Assembly: GCF_018866345.1 (NCBI RefSeq)
Contig: NZ_CP076443.1
Coordinates: forward strand, 705,501-769,500
DNA length: 64,000 bases
Reading direction: 5' to 3'
DNA from: Gemella sp. zg-570
GTDB taxonomy: Bacteria > Bacillota > Bacilli > Staphylococcales > Gemellaceae
Every line of letters starts with the position of its first letter. Position 1 is the stretch's first letter. Made by a program: the position numbers and the translations under genes. Of this stretch, positions 1 through 11,313 are shown piece by piece. The notes under the pieces are model-generated. The model worked only from the letters and a program-made list of their open reading frames with translations, ran no database searches and was not told the origin of the DNA.

Positions 1-141
1 ATAATACTTATTTTACTGGGGAATCCTATTTTTAATAACTTAGGAATAGCTTTAGATAATATAATTTTATGGATATCTGTAATTTTAACTATATTATCTG
101 GAATAGAATATTTTAAAAATTCTATACATGTTTTTAAATAA
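1..141 (+). CDS. pgsA: PgsA C-terminal end (5' truncated by window edge)
   Basis: CDP-diacylglycerol-glycerol-3-phosphate 3-phosphatidyltransferase makes phosphatidylglycerolphosphate in the membrane. Only the last 46 residues are present, in frame from base 1 to the TAA at 139-141. The fragment contains LLGNPIFNNLG, a hydrophobic helix (IILWISVILTIL) and then SGIEYFKN, which matches the typical PgsA tail (final membrane helix followed by SGxxYFxKN). A hairpin terminator follows directly. It is convergent with xerS. The identity rests on this short tail, but that tail is characteristic. Confidence 0.85.
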   Translation: MILILLGNPIFNNLGIALDNIILWISVILTILSGIEYFKNSIHVFK

Positions 142-150
142 TGAAAATAT

Positions 151-195
151 AATATTTAGTGTGAATAAAAAAATCTGCACTAAATATTTTTTATT
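151..195 (+). terminator. Terminator of pgsA
   Basis: An 11-bp perfect stem (151-161 with 178-188, AATATTTAGTG/CACTAAATATT) and a 16-nt loop, followed by a T-rich stretch. It ends the plus-strand pgsA transcript. The ackA terminator uses the same stem core. Confidence 0.8.
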
Positions 196-238
196 TTACT
201 ATATAAGATAATTTTTAAAAATAATTTTAGAAATAAAA

Positions 239-289
239 AATAATAAATTATACTTATATTTTTTGGTAAAGTAAGTATAATTTATTATT
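239..289 (-). terminator. Terminator of xerS (may work both ways)
   Basis: An 18-bp perfect stem (239-256 with 272-289) and a 15-nt loop. On the minus strand the stem is followed by a T-rich run (complement of the A-rich bases just left of 239), so it suits the xerS transcript. The right side is also T-rich on the plus strand. Confidence 0.85.
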
Positions 290-334
290 TTTATTTTATT
301 AATTGTATTTTAAATGAAGAAATCTTTATATAAA

Positions 335-1381
335 TTATTCATCTAATTTTTCAATGGATTTTTTAATTATTTTCTTTGATTCGTTTATATATAGAATGGA
401 AGTTTCGCTACTTGAATGACCCATTTGTGTCATTATTATTGGTATATTTCCATTTGTTTTTTGGGCAAGTTTAGTACCGTAGCTATGCCTTAATTTATGA
501 GGGGACATAGGTATATTATAACTTTCAGTATATTTCATAACTAATTTTTGTATGCTTCTAATAGAGATACCTTTTTTATTTTTAGTTACAAACAAATTAT
601 CTTCCCTACCTAATTCTAAAGGTAGAGTAGTTAAGTAATTTTTAATTTTTTTAATAGCAGAATCTGTAATTATTACAGTGTCGTATTTTCCACCTTTTCT
701 AATTACATTAATTTCAGAATTTTTAAAGTCAATATCTTTAATTTTTAAATTAGCTAGTTCGTTAACCCTAATACCGCTTCTTAAAAATAAAGTTAAAATA
801 GCTATATCTCGATTTTTATCTCTTAAAAAGAATGTTTTGGCATGTTTAGATAAAGTTTTTTCATATTCAAATTCTATATAATTTAAAAATTCATCATCTT
901 GAGAATCTAAAAATATTTTTTCTGATATTTTTTTTGACCTAGATGATAATGTTTCTTTTACTCTGTTAATAGGAATTTTTAACATTACATTTCTTTCAAA
1001 GTAGGATTTTCCTAATTCATTTTCACTGGTAATTGTTAAAAATTTATATAATGAACGCATGGCGGCTTTATAATTATTTATTGTAGTTTGAGAACGATAT
1101 TTTCCATTTATTTCTTCACGAGCTAATTTTTTGAAATATGATTCCATTTCTTTTTTTGATAAATTTTCTAAGGTAGATATTTTTACCGATTTAATATTAT
1201 CAGCTTCAGAAATACATTCAGTTATTAACCAATTTAAAAATGAATGATAAGTTTCTAAATAGCGATGTAGAGTTAGAGGTGATAAAATGTCATAGAAAGT
1301 ATCAAAAAAATCTTCTATATATTCTGGAAAATTTTTTATATTATTATTTATTTTTTTTTTATAATAATCTTTTTGGTTCAT
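335..1381 (-). CDS. xerS: XerS-type tyrosine recombinase
   Basis: Site-specific recombinase that resolves chromosome dimers; the XerS subfamily works alone at a dif site instead of as a XerC/XerD pair. The N-terminal SAM-like core-binding domain covers about 1-140 and the catalytic domain about 160-340. Catalytic residues visible with this start are R205 (SGIRVNEL), K229 (RKGGK), H295 and R298 (HKLRHSY), H322 (GHSSSET) and Y331. At 348 residues it is longer than XerC/D (about 300) and fits XerS. Segments such as SKKEMES and SQTTIN also recall streptococcal XerS. I chose the ATG at 1381 because AAAGGTGGAG lies upstream and the family N-terminus aligns there; the in-frame ATG at 1408 has no ribosome binding site. 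Identity as XerS rather than another solitary Xer is from family recall. Confidence 0.85.
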   Translation of the reverse strand: MNQKDYYKKKINNNIKNFPEYIEDFFDTFYDILSPLTLHRYLETYHSFLNWLITECISEADNIKSVKISTLENLSKKEMESYFKKLAREEINGKYRSQTTINNYKAAMRSLYKFLTITSENELGKSYFERNVMLKIPINRVKETLSSRSKKISEKIFLDSQDDEFLNYIEFEYEKTLSKHAKTFFLRDKNRDIAILTLFLRSGIRVNELANLKIKDIDFKNSEINVIRKGGKYDTVIITDSAIKKIKNYLTTLPLELGREDNLFVTKNKKGISIRSIQKLVMKYTESYNIPMSPHKLRHSYGTKLAQKTNGNIPIIMTQMGHSSSETSILYINESKKIIKKSIEKLDE

Positions 1382-1410
1382 TGTTTTCTCCACCTTTATC
1401 TTTTTCATTT

Positions 1411-1427
1411 ATACATATAATATGTAT
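1411..1427. promoter_or_regulatory. 17-bp palindrome in xerS leader
   Basis: ATACATA-TAA-TATGTAT, with two perfect 7-bp arms, lies between the likely xerS -10 element and the start codon. This is the position of an operator, but no regulator is known to me. In such AT-rich DNA a chance palindrome is possible. Confidence 0.35.
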
Positions 1428-1437
1428 TATGCGAATA

Positions 1438-1446
1438 ATTATATCA
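1438..1446 (-). promoter_or_regulatory. Possible xerS promoter (extended -10)
   Basis: On the minus strand TGA precedes TATAAT (plus-strand ATTATA at 1438-1443), an extended -10 element about 55 bases before the chosen xerS start. I do not see a good -35 at 17 bases. Confidence 0.4.
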
Positions 1447-1540
1447 TACTATAAATTTATATAATATTCAAAATAAAAAGCCGAGATTATTTATCTTGAC
1501 TTAATTTAGCATTTCTTATAGCTTCAAATGAAAGCAAAGT

Positions 1541-1571
1541 AAAAAACTATCTAAGAAATCTTAGATAGTTT
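1541..1571 (-). terminator. Terminator of rpmB
   Basis: An 11-bp stem (1544-1554 with 1561-1571, AAACTATCTAA/TTAGATAGTTT) with a 6-nt loop, followed on the minus strand by a T run. It lies 20 bases past the rpmB stop. Confidence 0.85.
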
Positions 1572-1591
1572 AAAGTTAGTCTTGTGTTTAA

Positions 1592-1780
1592 TTATACACG
1601 TTGCACTTTTCCAGATTTTAAAGCACGGGCAGAAACCCAAACTTTTTTAGGTTCTCCGTCAACTAAAATAGTTACTTTTTGTAAGTTAGCTTTAAATCTT
1701 CTTTTTGTAGCGTTCATTGCATGTGAACGAGTATTTCCTGAACGTGCTTTACGCCCAGTAACGTAACAAACTTTTGCCAT
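1592..1780 (-). CDS. rpmB: 50S ribosomal protein L28
   Basis: Small basic protein of the large ribosomal subunit, 62 residues, the usual length. The N-terminus [20 protein letters not shown] and the C-terminal [14 protein letters not shown] are typical of L28. Only one Cys is seen, so it is probably the zinc-free form. A strong ribosome binding site (AAGGAGG) precedes the ATG, and a promoter and terminator bracket the gene, so it is monocistronic. In B. subtilis rpmB lies beside the asp23-like/fakA pair; here that pair is about 46 kb away. Confidence 0.97.
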   Translation of the reverse strand: MAKVCYVTGRKARSGNTRSHAMNATKRRFKANLQKVTILVDGEPKKVWVSARALKSGKVQRV

Positions 1781-1840
1781 GAATTAATCCTCCTTTTTGG
1801 AAATAGTTTATTCATAACATTTACTACATACACAGTTATC

Positions 1841-1869
1841 AGTATAGCACATATTATTAAATATAACAA
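1841..1869 (-). promoter_or_regulatory. rpmB promoter
   Basis: Minus strand: TTGTTA (1864-1869), 17-bp spacer, TATACT (1841-1846), with TG one base before the -10 (TGTGC-TATACT). It fits a strong extended -10 sigma-A promoter for a ribosomal protein gene. Confidence 0.7.
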
Positions 1870-1949
1870 TAATTTTTCTTAATTTTAATAAAAAAACTTC
1901 TGGTATTGTCAAAATTATTATTTCAAGATGAAATTAATCACCTAAAAAT

Positions 1950-1976
1950 AATAAAAAGAAGGATTAATCAATCCTT
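1950..1976 (-). terminator. Terminator of efp
   Basis: A 7-bp stem AAGGATT/AATCCTT (1959-1965 with 1970-1976) and a 4-nt loop. The minus strand continues CTTTTTATT. It lies immediately after the efp stop codon. Confidence 0.75.
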
Positions 1977-1978
1977 GT

Positions 1979-2536
1979 TTATGCTCGAGATACATAATAT
2001 CCTTCAGATGTATTTATTACTAAAACATCTCCCTCTTTTACAAATAGAGGGACTTGTAAAGTATATCCTGTTTCGACAGTAGCAGATTTAGTAGCACCAG
2101 TAGCTGTATCTCCTTTAACTCCTGGTTCTGTTTGTGTAACTTCTAATTCTACCGTAGTTGGTAAATCAACTCCAAGAATTTCGCTACCATACATAAGAAT
2201 AGAAACTTCCATATTTTCTTTTAAGAAATTTAGTTCATATTTAATATTGGATTCTGGAATTTCAATTTGTTCGTATGTTTCATTGTTCATGAAAATATAA
2301 TTATCACCTGTAGCATAAAGATATGACATTTTTTCGTTAGTAATTAAAGCTTTTGCAACTTTTTCACCAGCTCTAAATGTTTTATCATTAACAGCCCCAG
2401 TTCTTAGATTTCTTAATTTAGATCGTACAAAGGCAGCACCTTTACCTGGTTTAACATGTTGAAATTCTAATACTTTCCAAATATTACCGTCTACTTCAAT
2501 AGTAATACCTGTTTTAAAATCATTAACTGAAATCAT
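1979..2536 (-). CDS. efp: Elongation factor P
   Basis: EF-P binds the ribosome beside the P-site tRNA and relieves stalling at polyproline stretches. At 185 residues it has the normal length: an N-terminal KOW-like domain (about 1-65) followed by two OB domains. The loop [11 protein letters not shown] carries K32, the position modified in many bacteria. No modification enzyme gene is recognised in this window. The ribosome binding site is AAAGGAG, and the gene has its own promoter behind trmB and its own terminator. Confidence 0.97.
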   Translation of the reverse strand: MISVNDFKTGITIEVDGNIWKVLEFQHVKPGKGAAFVRSKLRNLRTGAVNDKTFRAGEKVAKALITNEKMSYLYATGDNYIFMNNETYEQIEIPESNIKYELNFLKENMEVSILMYGSEILGVDLPTTVELEVTQTEPGVKGDTATGATKSATVETGYTLQVPLFVKEGDVLVINTSEGYYVSRA

Positions 2537-2567
2537 TTTATTGCTCCTTTAAGTTTATTACTTAATA

Positions 2568-2596
2568 ATTATAATTAAATTTATTGTAAAAATCAA
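2568..2596 (-). promoter_or_regulatory. efp promoter
   Basis: Minus strand: TTGATT (2591-2596), 17-bp spacer, TATAAT (2568-2573). It lies in the 63-bp gap between trmB and efp, so efp need not depend on trmB transcription. Confidence 0.65.
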
Positions 2597-2599
2597 CAC

Positions 2600-3244
2600 T
2601 TATATAATTGTTTTTACTACTTCTACATAATATATTTTATTGCCCTTAGTTATAAATTTATCTTCGTACTCTGTATGTACATTATCACTTTCATATTTAC
2701 TATTCGTTAAATCGAGTGAAATTTTATCAATAGTGAACCCAAAATTTGAATAACTAAATAAACTATATTCAAATAAATTCATATTATCAGTTTTTTGAGC
2801 AATTCTTTTTTCCTTATTTAAAATTTCTGAATATTGAGTAAGAAAAGTTTTAAAGGTTAGCCTTCTCTTTTCGTGTCTTTTTTTAGACCAAGGGTCAGAA
2901 AAATTAAGATATAGTTTGTCAATTTCTTCTTTTCCGAAATATTCTGTTAAATTATTAGCATCTGCTAGTAGTAATCTTAGATTAGAAATTTCCTCTTCTT
3001 CTATTTTATCCAAAAGAAAACTTAATACAGTTGGTTGTGTTTCTAAAGCAATAAAGTTAATTTCAGGAAATTTTTTTGCTAGATTAAATATGAATTTCCC
3101 CTTACCTGTCCCTACTTCTAAGTGAATAGGACTATTATTTTTAAAAATATCTTTCCACTTATTTTTATTATTTTTTGGTTCAATAAAAACAAAAGGATTA
3201 TTTTCTAATCTAGGTAGTGCATTTGATTTGTTTCTAACTCTCAT
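2600..3244 (-). CDS. trmB: tRNA (guanine-N7-)-methyltransferase TrmB
   Basis: SAM-dependent enzyme that makes m7G46 in the variable loop of tRNAs. The 214 residues match the family. The SAM-binding motif EVGTGKGKF lies near residues 43-51, and the family signature FSDPWSKKRHEKRRL near 115-129. The ribosome binding site is AAAGGA. It follows the M16 protease gene with a 20-base gap and is the last gene of the apt unit. Confidence 0.95.
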   Translation of the reverse strand: MRVRNKSNALPRLENNPFVFIEPKNNKNKWKDIFKNNSPIHLEVGTGKGKFIFNLAKKFPEINFIALETQPTVLSFLLDKIEEEEISNLRLLLADANNLTEYFGKEEIDKLYLNFSDPWSKKRHEKRRLTFKTFLTQYSEILNKEKRIAQKTDNMNLFEYSLFSYSNFGFTIDKISLDLTNSKYESDNVHTEYEDKFITKGNKIYYVEVVKTII

Positions 3245-3264
3245 AATTATTAATTATCCTTTCA

Positions 3265-6132
3265 TTAATTTATTTCTATAATTTTAGAAAACAACTCACT
3301 ATTAGCTGTTGCTTTTTCTTTTGTAGTAAGAACACATATATAATTTTTATTATTACTGTCAAATATTTTTGCTAATTTTATTAAATCTTCTAAGGTAGTA
3401 GATTTTATTTCTTCTACGATTTTATCAAATTCTTTGTAATCATAATTATTAATATAATGATTTAGAGAAAAAGTAGATTTTTCAATAGGTGACATTAATT
3501 GATTAAAATTATTCAGGGTTCCTATTATATATTTATTTAATTCTTTATCGTTTAAATTCAGATTTTTTATATAGTCGGCAGTATTTTTATACACATTTAA
3601 AGTATTTTCAAAATTTGGGTCTCTATATGACCAAAAAGACAGTTCTTTAAATTTATTTATATTAATGCCAGACCCATAAGCTCCACCTTTAACTCTAACA
3701 TTATTCCATAAATAATCAAAATTAAGTATATGTCTTAAAACTAAAAGACTACCTGAATAATTTTCAAATTCATCAAAGCCCATACCAACATACTGAACTA
3801 GAGTATTAAAGTAAAATGCTTCTGAATAATTTTTTTCTTTTTTTTCAAAATTAATTTTAGACGTGTTAGCTAAAATTGCATCTTCTTTTAAAAAGTTTAC
3901 ATAATTTGAAATATGTTCATTAAAAATGATATTATCTTCTTTAGAGCAAGTTGTACTTACAATTAAATTATTTTTATTAAATATTTTTTCTGCTATATTT
4001 GTCAAATTATTATATGTATTATCGAAATCTTCATTAATATTTTTAAGTACGTTACTAACAAAAATGTAAAAATCATAACCATTTATTTGTTCAAATAACA
4101 TATTTTTTAAACTCATATAGCTAGCTATTCTTCTATTTACAAAAGTATTACCATATTCTTTTAGTTGAGTTTCTAAGTTTAGTTTAAATTCTAATAAAAC
4201 ATTTGAAATATTTTGTTTATTTGAAAAATCATAATTAAGTGTATTTTCTAATAAAATATTTGCTAATTTGTTTGAATTGGCTACTAAGTTTTTAGCAGAA
4301 ACTACAAATTTTATTTTTGTATCAGCTGATTTTTCATCTTGCATAATACTAATACTAGAATTAATATCCCCTAAATAAGTATCTATTTCTGTATTTACTT
4401 CTAATTCTGTTTTATTTTTAGTATTTATGTTAAATAGTAAATGGGTTAGCAATGCTGCATAATTTAATTCTTCTTTACTAAGATTAGTAATATCAAAAAT
4501 AAACTTAGAATAAACTATATTTGAAGTATTAATATCGTAATGTGCATATTTAATAGCATTAACTTCATTAAAAAGTGTAGGCTTAAATGGATTTTTTATA
4601 GTTACAGATTTAGCATTAACACTCTTTATTTTATCGAGAGCTTCTTTGTCGTCTTCTGTATTTTGCCACTTAATTAAAGATTTTGTATCAAAAATAATTT
4701 TACTAATAGCTTCTTCTGATAGAGAATTTTTATAAGCTTTTAATGATTGTTCTTCTTCTTTATTATTAGTTGCTAATATTTTTATAATAGATTTTTTATT
4801 GTTTTCTAATAAAAATTTATTGGCTATGTATTCATATTGTTCATCTTGTAAATTTTTTTCTAAGAATTTTATTGTTTTATCATAATCAAATAGTTCCAAA
4901 GGGTTATTACCATACAACCAATTTCTCAAGGCTCTTATAGCGTAGCTTACCCCTTTTGGAGAACTGGTTTTATTGACTTCTTCTTTTATTGTAAAGATAT
5001 TTTTATTTATGATAGATTGAATTTGTTCTTTATTAAATTTATTTTTTAATTCTTTTTGCAAAGCGTCTTTGTATAAAAATTCTATCTTATCTACATATTC
5101 ATTTTTTACATTTTTAAAAATAATAGAATATGCTACTTCTGCCTTATCTCTTTGCATATATCCATATAAATCTTCACATATTCCTTTATCAATAAAATAT
5201 TTTCTAAAATTTGTATTATTGTTTCCTAGTAATATTTCATCTATTACATTTATACTATTTATTAAATTATTTTCTAAATTAGACCCTATTAAAAAGTTTA
5301 TAGTAACATAATTTTTATCTTTTGGATATTCAGTATAGTAAGTTTTTTCTACTGGTTTTTCAATAAAGTTTTTTTGTTCATTAATCAAATAATTACTATA
5401 ATCTCTAAATTCGTAATTAGCTAAGTATAAGTCTATTTTTTCTAAATAATCTTCAATGTCTAAATTTCCATATAAGAAAATGTATGAATTACTTGGGTGA
5501 TAGCAATATTTATATGTATTTATAAATTCTTCTTGTGTTAGTTCAACAATTTTTTCTGGTTTACCTCCATAAGAATATCTATAAGGAGTATCACTATATA
5601 ATTGTTCTGTAATGTGCATATCAATTATTTCATCAACAGAAGAATATGCACCTTTCATTTCATTATAAACTACACCTTTAAATTCAAGTTCATCATCTTT
5701 ATTTTCTAAGTGATAATGCCAACCCTCTTGTTTTAAAATTTTGTCATTTTCTAATAATTGAGGGTTAAATACAGCATCTAGATAAATATCCATGAGTATT
5801 TTCAAATCTTCATCATTTTTTGAAGATACAGGGTACATTGTTTTATCAGCAAAGGTCATTGCATTTATAAATGTATTAAAAGAACCCTTTATAAGTTCTA
5901 CAAAAGGTTCTTTAACGGGATATTTTTTTGAACCACAAAGTACAGAATGTTCTAAAATATGAAATATACCATTATCACTATTTGGTATAGTTTTAAATGT
6001 AATGCTAAAAGATTTATTTTCATCATTATTATTGAAAAATATTAATCTTGCTTTTGTTTTTTTATGTTCATAGACAAACGCAGTAGTGTCTATATCTTTT
6101 AAATATTTTTTTTTAATTAAATTGAATTTCAT
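3265..6132 (-). CDS. M16C (presequence-protease type) zinc metallopeptidase
   Basis: A large 955-residue peptidase of the PreP/insulinase M16C group, which closes around and degrades unfolded peptides. The inverted zinc motif HxxEH is H58-I-L-E61-H62, followed by CGSKKYPVKEPF, and the likely distal zinc Glu is in VVYNEMKGAYS. Four M16-type repeats are expected over this length; the C-terminal part holds the RVKGGAYGSG-like substrate segment. I see no signal peptide or membrane segment, so it is probably cytoplasmic. It starts 16 bases after apt without a clear Shine-Dalgarno sequence, which suggests translational coupling. The exact substrate is unknown. Confidence 0.9.
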   Translation of the reverse strand: MKFNLIKKKYLKDIDTTAFVYEHKKTKARLIFFNNNDENKSFSITFKTIPNSDNGIFHILEHSVLCGSKKYPVKEPFVELIKGSFNTFINAMTFADKTMYPVSSKNDEDLKILMDIYLDAVFNPQLLENDKILKQEGWHYHLENKDDELEFKGVVYNEMKGAYSSVDEIIDMHITEQLYSDTPYRYSYGGKPEKIVELTQEEFINTYKYCYHPSNSYIFLYGNLDIEDYLEKIDLYLANYEFRDYSNYLINEQKNFIEKPVEKTYYTEYPKDKNYVTINFLIGSNLENNLINSINVIDEILLGNNNTNFRKYFIDKGICEDLYGYMQRDKAEVAYSIIFKNVKNEYVDKIEFLYKDALQKELKNKFNKEQIQSIINKNIFTIKEEVNKTSSPKGVSYAIRALRNWLYGNNPLELFDYDKTIKFLEKNLQDEQYEYIANKFLLENNKKSIIKILATNNKEEEQSLKAYKNSLSEEAISKIIFDTKSLIKWQNTEDDKEALDKIKSVNAKSVTIKNPFKPTLFNEVNAIKYAHYDINTSNIVYSKFIFDITNLSKEELNYAALLTHLLFNINTKNKTELEVNTEIDTYLGDINSSISIMQDEKSADTKIKFVVSAKNLVANSNKLANILLENTLNYDFSNKQNISNVLLEFKLNLETQLKEYGNTFVNRRIASYMSLKNMLFEQINGYDFYIFVSNVLKNINEDFDNTYNNLTNIAEKIFNKNNLIVSTTCSKEDNIIFNEHISNYVNFLKEDAILANTSKINFEKKEKNYSEAFYFNTLVQYVGMGFDEFENYSGSLLVLRHILNFDYLWNNVRVKGGAYGSGININKFKELSFWSYRDPNFENTLNVYKNTADYIKNLNLNDKELNKYIIGTLNNFNQLMSPIEKSTFSLNHYINNYDYKEFDKIVEEIKSTTLEDLIKLAKIFDSNNKNYICVLTTKEKATANSELFSKIIEIN

Positions 6133-6148
6133 AATATTTTGCTAGTGA

Positions 6149-6661
6149 TTACATTGTTAATAAAGTTAAAACATCATAGTCTTTTAATTTGTCAAAACCG
6201 TTTAGACCGTCTAACTCTATTAAAAAGGCAATTCCTACTACAATTCCTCCTAATTTTTCTACTAATTTAATAGTTGCCTCTATTGTCCCACCAGTGGCCA
6301 ACAAATCATCTGTAATTAAAACTCTTTGCCCTGGTTTAATTGCATCTTTATGCATAGTAAGTGTGTTGCTTCCATACTCTAAATCATATTCATAGCTGAT
6401 TACTTCTCTAGGTAATTTATTTGGTTTTCTTACTGGTATAAATCCTATACCAAGAGCATAAGCTACAGGGCAACCAATAATAAATCCTCTAGCTTCTGGG
6501 CCTACAATAACATCAACTTTTTTTTCTCTGGCATATTCTACAATTTTATCCGTTGCATATTTATAGGCTTCTCCGTCTGCCATAAGAGTTGTAATATCTT
6601 TAAAACTAATCCCTTCCTTTGGCCAGTTTTCTACTATTGATATATATTTTTCTAAGTTCAT
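6149..6661 (-). CDS. apt: Adenine phosphoribosyltransferase
   Basis: Purine salvage: adenine + PRPP to AMP + PPi in the cytoplasm. The 170 residues are the standard length. The PRPP-binding loop [13 protein letters not shown] is seen at about 114-126, and the upstream [13 protein letters not shown] segment is typical of Apt. The ribosome binding site is GGAGAAGG. It is the first gene of the apt-M16-trmB unit. As in B. subtilis it lies just after recJ, but it has its own promoter here. Confidence 0.97.
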   Translation of the reverse strand: MNLEKYISIVENWPKEGISFKDITTLMADGEAYKYATDKIVEYAREKKVDVIVGPEARGFIIGCPVAYALGIGFIPVRKPNKLPREVISYEYDLEYGSNTLTMHKDAIKPGQRVLITDDLLATGGTIEATIKLVEKLGGIVVGIAFLIELDGLNGFDKLKDYDVLTLLTM

Positions 6662-6703
6662 TTGTCCTTCTCCTAATATAAAACTTATGATTTTAACTAT
6701 TAA

Positions 6704-6732
6704 ATTATACTATATTAATAAATAAATGGCAA
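6704..6732 (-). promoter_or_regulatory. apt promoter
   Basis: Minus strand: TTGCCA (6727-6732), 17-bp spacer, TATAAT (6704-6709), in the 105-bp gap between recJ and apt. Confidence 0.65.
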
Positions 6733-6766
6733 AATAATTTTTAAAATCTTATTTTATTATTTAATT

Positions 6767-9019
6767 TTACATAAAATAATTATTTATTGTTGATATATCT
6801 TCTTCTAATAATAATTTTTCTATTTCAAATCTTTCTATCATTGCATTATATGTTTTAGAAATTTTTAAATCTACATCTGTATTATCAGATAGTAAATAAA
6901 TTATATTTTTATCTAATTTTATTAGATTTAGTTCTATAAAAATTTGTATCATAATTTTTAAACTAGCAATATTGGTTTCTAATAAGTTTATCATTTTGCT
7001 AATACTTTCTTTAGTATTTAGATTAAGAGTTTTAATTTTTAAAATTATATTGTAAAATTTTATTAATTTTTCCTTATCTATTCTATATTTTTTATATTTA
7101 GCTTCTCCTTCTAAGCAACATATATTTACTTTTTTCGGATTTAAATTTAATAAATCAAAAATAAATTGTTTATTGTTGGGTAGTTCAAGTATATTTATAA
7201 TATCAAAATTTTGATTTATTTTATGTAAATCTTTGTATAGATAGTAATTATTAATCGTATCATTATAATTTCTAGAAATTTTCAATTCATTTTTTGGAAA
7301 AGAATTAAAGTCTAAATTATTATTTGTTAAATTTCTAAAAATATAATCTTTTTTCTCAATATCTATTAAATTTATTTGTAATTTTGTTCTTCCGTTAAAA
7401 TAATTTTTATTCAAATTAAACATAATATTAATTATGTCGCCTGAATTTATTTCTTTAAAAATTTCATTATCTTTAAAACTTATACATTCAATTTTATTAT
7501 TATTATTACCAATTAATAGTTTTAAATACTGATTATTAGCTCCAAATTCAATTTTCTCTAAAACATTGATATTTTCAACCACAATTACTGGTTTTTCAAA
7601 ATTCATTCCAAAAGGTTTAAATTTATCTAATTCATTTATTAATTGATAACTAATATTATTATAGTCTATTTTTAAATCAACATTTTTTTCTAATTTAAAG
7701 TCAAAATTACTTAAATAATTATTGTATTCTTCGTTTAGTGACTTATCTATTTCATCTATAAATTCTACTGATGTTGAAAAGCCTGCTGCCATGCTATGTC
7801 CGCCGAATGCAGTAAACATTGTGTTTATTTTGTTCATAGCCTCATATATATTAAAGTTATAGATACTTCTAGCAGACCCCTTTAATTTATTATTATCTCT
7901 ATTCATAACTAAAACAGGTTTTTTATATTTTTCTGAAATATTTGACGCTACTATCCCCAAAACACCTTCGTGATAACCTTCTTCATAGATAACAAGTAGA
8001 TTTCTTTTATCATTTTTTATTTTTTTATTAATATCATTTACAATATCTTCTGTAATTTTTTTTCTTTCTATATTGAAGCTATCAACTTTTTTAGCTAATT
8101 CATAAGCTGTATTATTATCATCAGTTGATAATAGTAGTAAACCGTCTCTAGCACTAGAAATTCTACCTATAGAATTTAATCTAGGTGCTATAATAAAAGA
8201 TATAGTATCTTCATCAATGTTTCCATAATGATTAGAAATATCCAATAAAAATTTTAGTCCTATTCTTGTATCTTCATTTAGTAGATTTAAGCCTTGTTTT
8301 ACAAAAAATCTATTTTCTGAAACTATTGGAACTAAATCAGCAACAGTGCCTATGGCTACTAAGTCTAAGAGAAAATCCGGATATATGTCTAAAAGTGCAT
8401 GAGCTAACTTAAAAGCAACTCCTACACCTGCTAATTTGCAAAATGGATAATTAAAGTCTGGATGTTCTGGATGAATTATAGCGTAAGCGTTGGGAAGCCT
8501 ATCTTGTATCTTATGGTGGTCTGTAATAATAACATCACAACCAATAGAATTAGCATAATCAACTTCTTCAACACCAGCTATTCCATTATCTACAGTTATT
8601 ATAAGGCTAATTCCAGATTCTATAATATTTTTAAATGCTTCTTTATTAGGACCATATCCCTCTGTAAATCTATTGGGTATGTATGACGAAGCATTAGCTC
8701 CCAAAGATAATAAAGTTTCTAATAAAAGTACAGTAGAAGTTATACCATCTGCATCATAATCGCCATAAACTAAAATTTTTTCTTCATTTTCAATAGCTTT
8801 GTGTATTCTTTCAACTGCGATTTGCATATCACTCATTAAAAATGGGTCAAAGCCCTCATCGTAGTCGCCAATTAAGTATTCTTTAATTTGATTTACTTTT
8901 TTTATATTTCTTGCTAAAAGAAATTTAGCTTGCATATCCGTTAAATTATAAGTATTTTTTAAATTTTTTATTTCTTCTTCAGAATAACTTGGGCTTACCC
9001 AATTAAATTTCAAACCCAT
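6767..9019 (-). CDS. recJ: Single-stranded-DNA-specific exonuclease RecJ
   Basis: 5'-3' ssDNA exonuclease of recombination and repair, DHH phosphoesterase family. GDYDADGITS lies at about 70-85 and the DHH motif in IITDHHK at about 150. A DHHA1 domain with the glycine-rich FGGHSMAAG follows near 400, then an OB-like domain and a long Asn/Lys-rich C-terminus of the type seen in Firmicute RecJ. I prefer the ATG at 9019 (MGLKFNW) because TGAGGAC precedes it at good distance; an in-frame ATG at 9034 would add five residues. It is the last gene of the pcrA-ligA-lapA-recJ unit. Confidence 0.93.
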   Translation of the reverse strand: MGLKFNWVSPSYSEEEIKNLKNTYNLTDMQAKFLLARNIKKVNQIKEYLIGDYDEGFDPFLMSDMQIAVERIHKAIENEEKILVYGDYDADGITSTVLLLETLLSLGANASSYIPNRFTEGYGPNKEAFKNIIESGISLIITVDNGIAGVEEVDYANSIGCDVIITDHHKIQDRLPNAYAIIHPEHPDFNYPFCKLAGVGVAFKLAHALLDIYPDFLLDLVAIGTVADLVPIVSENRFFVKQGLNLLNEDTRIGLKFLLDISNHYGNIDEDTISFIIAPRLNSIGRISSARDGLLLLSTDDNNTAYELAKKVDSFNIERKKITEDIVNDINKKIKNDKRNLLVIYEEGYHEGVLGIVASNISEKYKKPVLVMNRDNNKLKGSARSIYNFNIYEAMNKINTMFTAFGGHSMAAGFSTSVEFIDEIDKSLNEEYNNYLSNFDFKLEKNVDLKIDYNNISYQLINELDKFKPFGMNFEKPVIVVENINVLEKIEFGANNQYLKLLIGNNNNKIECISFKDNEIFKEINSGDIINIMFNLNKNYFNGRTKLQINLIDIEKKDYIFRNLTNNNLDFNSFPKNELKISRNYNDTINNYYLYKDLHKINQNFDIINILELPNNKQFIFDLLNLNPKKVNICCLEGEAKYKKYRIDKEKLIKFYNIILKIKTLNLNTKESISKMINLLETNIASLKIMIQIFIELNLIKLDKNIIYLLSDNTDVDLKISKTYNAMIERFEIEKLLLEEDISTINNYFM

Positions 9020-9037
9020 TATCAAAGTCCTCATCTA

Positions 9038-9319
9038 TTATATTTTTTCTTCTAATTCTTCTTTTTTGAAAAGTAATTTTTCTGTTCTTTCTAGCTTTTG
9101 TTTTAATTTTGAATATTTATTTTTCCAATAAATATGAGATGAAATTATACCGAGAAATGTTAAAATAAAAAATAGTATTGTTAGGGGAATTTTTACTGTA
9201 AAGAAAATAAAAGTGATAGAAACAGGGTTATAATTCATAATTAAAAAAGTTAAGAACGCTACGATAAAAACTACTATAAAAAATAATTTATAGGGTATTT
9301 TATTTTTTTTATTTATCAT
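9038..9319 (-). CDS. LapA-family (DUF1049) small membrane protein
   Basis: A 93-residue protein with two membrane helices (about 9-31 and 42-63), the PVSITFIFFTVKIPLTIL segment characteristic of the LapA/DUF1049 domain, and a charged, probably coiled C-terminal tail (KLKQKLERTEKLLFKKEE). The family is linked to envelope assembly in enterobacteria, but its role in Firmicutes is not established. B. subtilis has the relative YrvD next to recJ, so the position is conserved. The ATG at 9319 is chosen because AAAGGA lies 8 bases upstream, inside the ligA stop region; a GTG at 9325 is possible. Confidence 0.8.
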   Translation of the reverse strand: MINKKNKIPYKLFFIVVFIVAFLTFLIMNYNPVSITFIFFTVKIPLTILFFILTFLGIISSHIYWKNKYSKLKQKLERTEKLLFKKEELEEKI

Positions 9320-9324
9320 ATCCA

Positions 9325-11313
<1,989 letters not shown>

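Noticed and set aside
1409-1580. A difSL-like site upstream of xerS
   Set aside because: No stretch matches the two arms of the streptococcal site; the similar-looking AT-rich segments do not hold the central part.
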